Shown here: positions 4,445-5,402 of the stretch, one piece after another
Layout of the letters: each line of letters opens with the position of its first letter
Numbering within the stretch: position 1 is the first letter of the stretch
NCBI RefSeq assembly: GCF_000721935.1
Contig: NZ_KL585450.1
Coordinates: 1-5,402 of the forward strand
DNA from: Streptomyces sp. NRRL WC-3549
Lineage (GTDB): Bacteria > Actinomycetota > Actinomycetes > Streptomycetales > Streptomycetaceae
Reading direction: 5' to 3'
DNA: 5,402 bases
The notes under the pieces: generated by a model
What the model was told of the DNA's origin: nothing
Databases searched by the model: none
What the model saw: only the letters and a program-made list of their open reading frames with translations
Made by a program: the position numbers and the translations under genes

Positions 4445-5402
4445 ATGTCCGCCACAGGTCCGGTTGAAGAGCTGGGTGCGCGCGCCGCGCGTGCCCGTGC
4501 CCTGGCCCTGCTGCGCGTCCGCAGCAGGGCCGCGGCCCTGGCCGTCCTGCCCGCGGCGGCGGCCGTCGTCCTGCAGGCCGCCGGCGCCCAGGGGTACATC
4601 GGCGGCGCGGCGTGGGACGCGGTGCGCTGGGCGGTGACGGGCTGCGCCGTCGTGGTGCTGCTGCTCGCCGTCGCGGTCGCCGTGGCCGTGGCCCGGGCCA
4701 GGCCCGCGGTCAGCCCCACCGTGCCCCTCACCGAAGAGGCCGCCCCGGATCTCTACCGGCTCGTCCGCGAGCTCGCCGACCGGCTCGGCGTCCCCGCGCC
4801 CTCGGCCATGGCGTTGACCCCCGACTGCGACAGCTGGCTGGAGGACCGTACGCACCCCGCCGCCCGGCCGAGTGCGGTGGGCCCCGCCGGTGGGCTGCGG
4901 GGCCTTCGCCGGAGGCGCCGGGCCACGGACGCCCCCGTGCTGGTCATCGGCTCGCCGTTCCTGTGGTGGATGCGGGTCGGCGAACTGCGTGCGGTGCTCG
5001 CCCCGGTCGTGGCGGGCACGGGGCCGTCCGCGCAGCCGGAGATAGCCGCCGCCCGGCGCTTCGTGCGGGGGCTCGACGCCGCGGTCGCCGACGCCTCCGT
5101 GGCCGGCCGGAGCCTGCTCCGCAGGGTCCCGGCCCTCTTCGTCGGGCGGGTCGCCGGCCTGCTGCTGCGCGGCTGCCGTTCCCACGCCGCGGAGATGGAG
5201 CGCTGGGTGGCCTCCGCCGCGTCCGTCCGCGCACAGGATGTGGACTACGGGCTCCGGATCGTCGCGCAGGAGCAGGTCGGTCTCGCGTACGCCGGATGGG
5301 ACCGGCTGCTGACCCGGGTCGCGCTGCCCGCCTGGCGGATGGGCCGCTGGCCCTCCCGGCTGGACGCCGGCGTCGTCTCGGCCCTCACGGAGCTCTCCCG
5401 CC
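4445..5402 (+). CDS. Membrane-anchored protein with degenerate M48 peptidase-like domain (partial)
   Basis: The open frame runs off the right edge after 319 codons, so only the N-terminal part is seen. ATG 4445 is the first start after an in-frame TGA at 4433; a GAGGGGG purine run (4426-4432) lies 12 nt upstream, slightly far for a ribosome site. A basic N-terminus (R13-R28) is followed by two hydrophobic segments, about 29-47 and 62-83, consistent with a membrane hairpin leaving the rest in the cytoplasm. From about 95 the layout resembles M48 metallopeptidases: LYRLVRELADRLGVPAP (103-119), then VLVIGSPFLWWM (165-176) and GELRAVLA (179-186). Where M48 enzymes have HEXXH, this protein has PVVAG (187-191), so both zinc histidines and the catalytic glutamate would be missing. 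A basic run, RRRRR (155-159), precedes it. I infer a non-catalytic M48 relative; the assignment is by remembered pattern, not alignment. That it is a real gene is supported by the consistent GC bias at third codon positions and its own promoter. Confidence 0.85.
   Translation, partial: MSATGPVEELGARAARARALALLRVRSRAAALAVLPAAAAVVLQAAGAQGYIGGAAWDAVRWAVTGCAVVVLLLAVAVAVAVARARPAVSPTVPLTEEAAPDLYRLVRELADRLGVPAPSAMALTPDCDSWLEDRTHPAARPSAVGPAGGLRGLRRRRRATDAPVLVIGSPFLWWMRVGELRAVLAPVVAGTGPSAQPEIAAARRFVRGLDAAVADASVAGRSLLRRVPALFVGRVAGLLLRGCRSHAAEMERWVASAASVRAQDVDYGLRIVAQEQVGLAYAGWDRLLTRVALPAWRMGRWPSRLDAGVVSALTELSR

Noticed and set aside
4140..4637. 165-codon plus-strand frame through the purD downstream region
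   Set aside because: It crosses the second hairpin, the promoter and the palindrome, is Arg/Pro-rich, and overlaps the better-supported frame starting at 4445.
3980..5185. 401-codon minus-strand frame over the end of purD and the membrane protein gene
   Set aside because: It lies antisense to purD and to the coherent + strand frame from 4445, which has membrane segments and a domain-like layout. The minus product is Gly/Arg/Pro-rich without motifs.

Overview
The base composition (very high GC, strong G/C preference at third codon positions), the GTG starts and the -10 boxes of the TAGGNT type point to a Streptomyces-like actinomycete chromosome. The protein sequences of the first two genes also read as typical streptomycete versions. 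The window is a core housekeeping region. I see no transposase, integrase, CRISPR array, tRNA, toxin-antitoxin pair or phage gene.

Layout, all genes on the + strand. (1) About 1-140: a G-rich tract, a promoter-like pair of boxes, and the small bacterial signal recognition particle RNA with its GGAA-capped hairpin. (2) 223-2541: dnaX, the clamp-loader gamma/tau subunit, with a canonical AAA+ module, a long Pro/Ala/Gln/Gly-rich linker, a folded C-terminal domain and an acidic tail. (3) 2542-2787: a 246-base intergenic stretch with short repeats, a hairpin, and a long GC-rich inverted repeat just upstream of a -10 box. (4) 2788-4047: purD, glycinamide ribonucleotide synthetase, probably translated from a leaderless mRNA because its GTG lies 7 nt after a TAGGCT box and has no Shine-Dalgarno sequence. 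(5) 4048-4444: a 397-base intergenic stretch with two terminator-like hairpins after purD, a well-spaced promoter, and a 12-bp inverted repeat in the predicted leader of the next gene. (6) 4445 to the window edge: the 5' part of a gene for a membrane-anchored protein that looks like a degenerate M48 peptidase, with the expected zinc-binding motif replaced.

The genes serve protein targeting (SRP RNA), chromosome replication (DnaX) and purine nucleotide supply (PurD). They appear to be separate transcription units: each intergenic gap holds hairpins and/or promoter-like boxes. The most interesting leads are the pseudo-peptidase at the right edge and the palindrome in its leader. The rest is well-known biology with some regulatory details worth testing.
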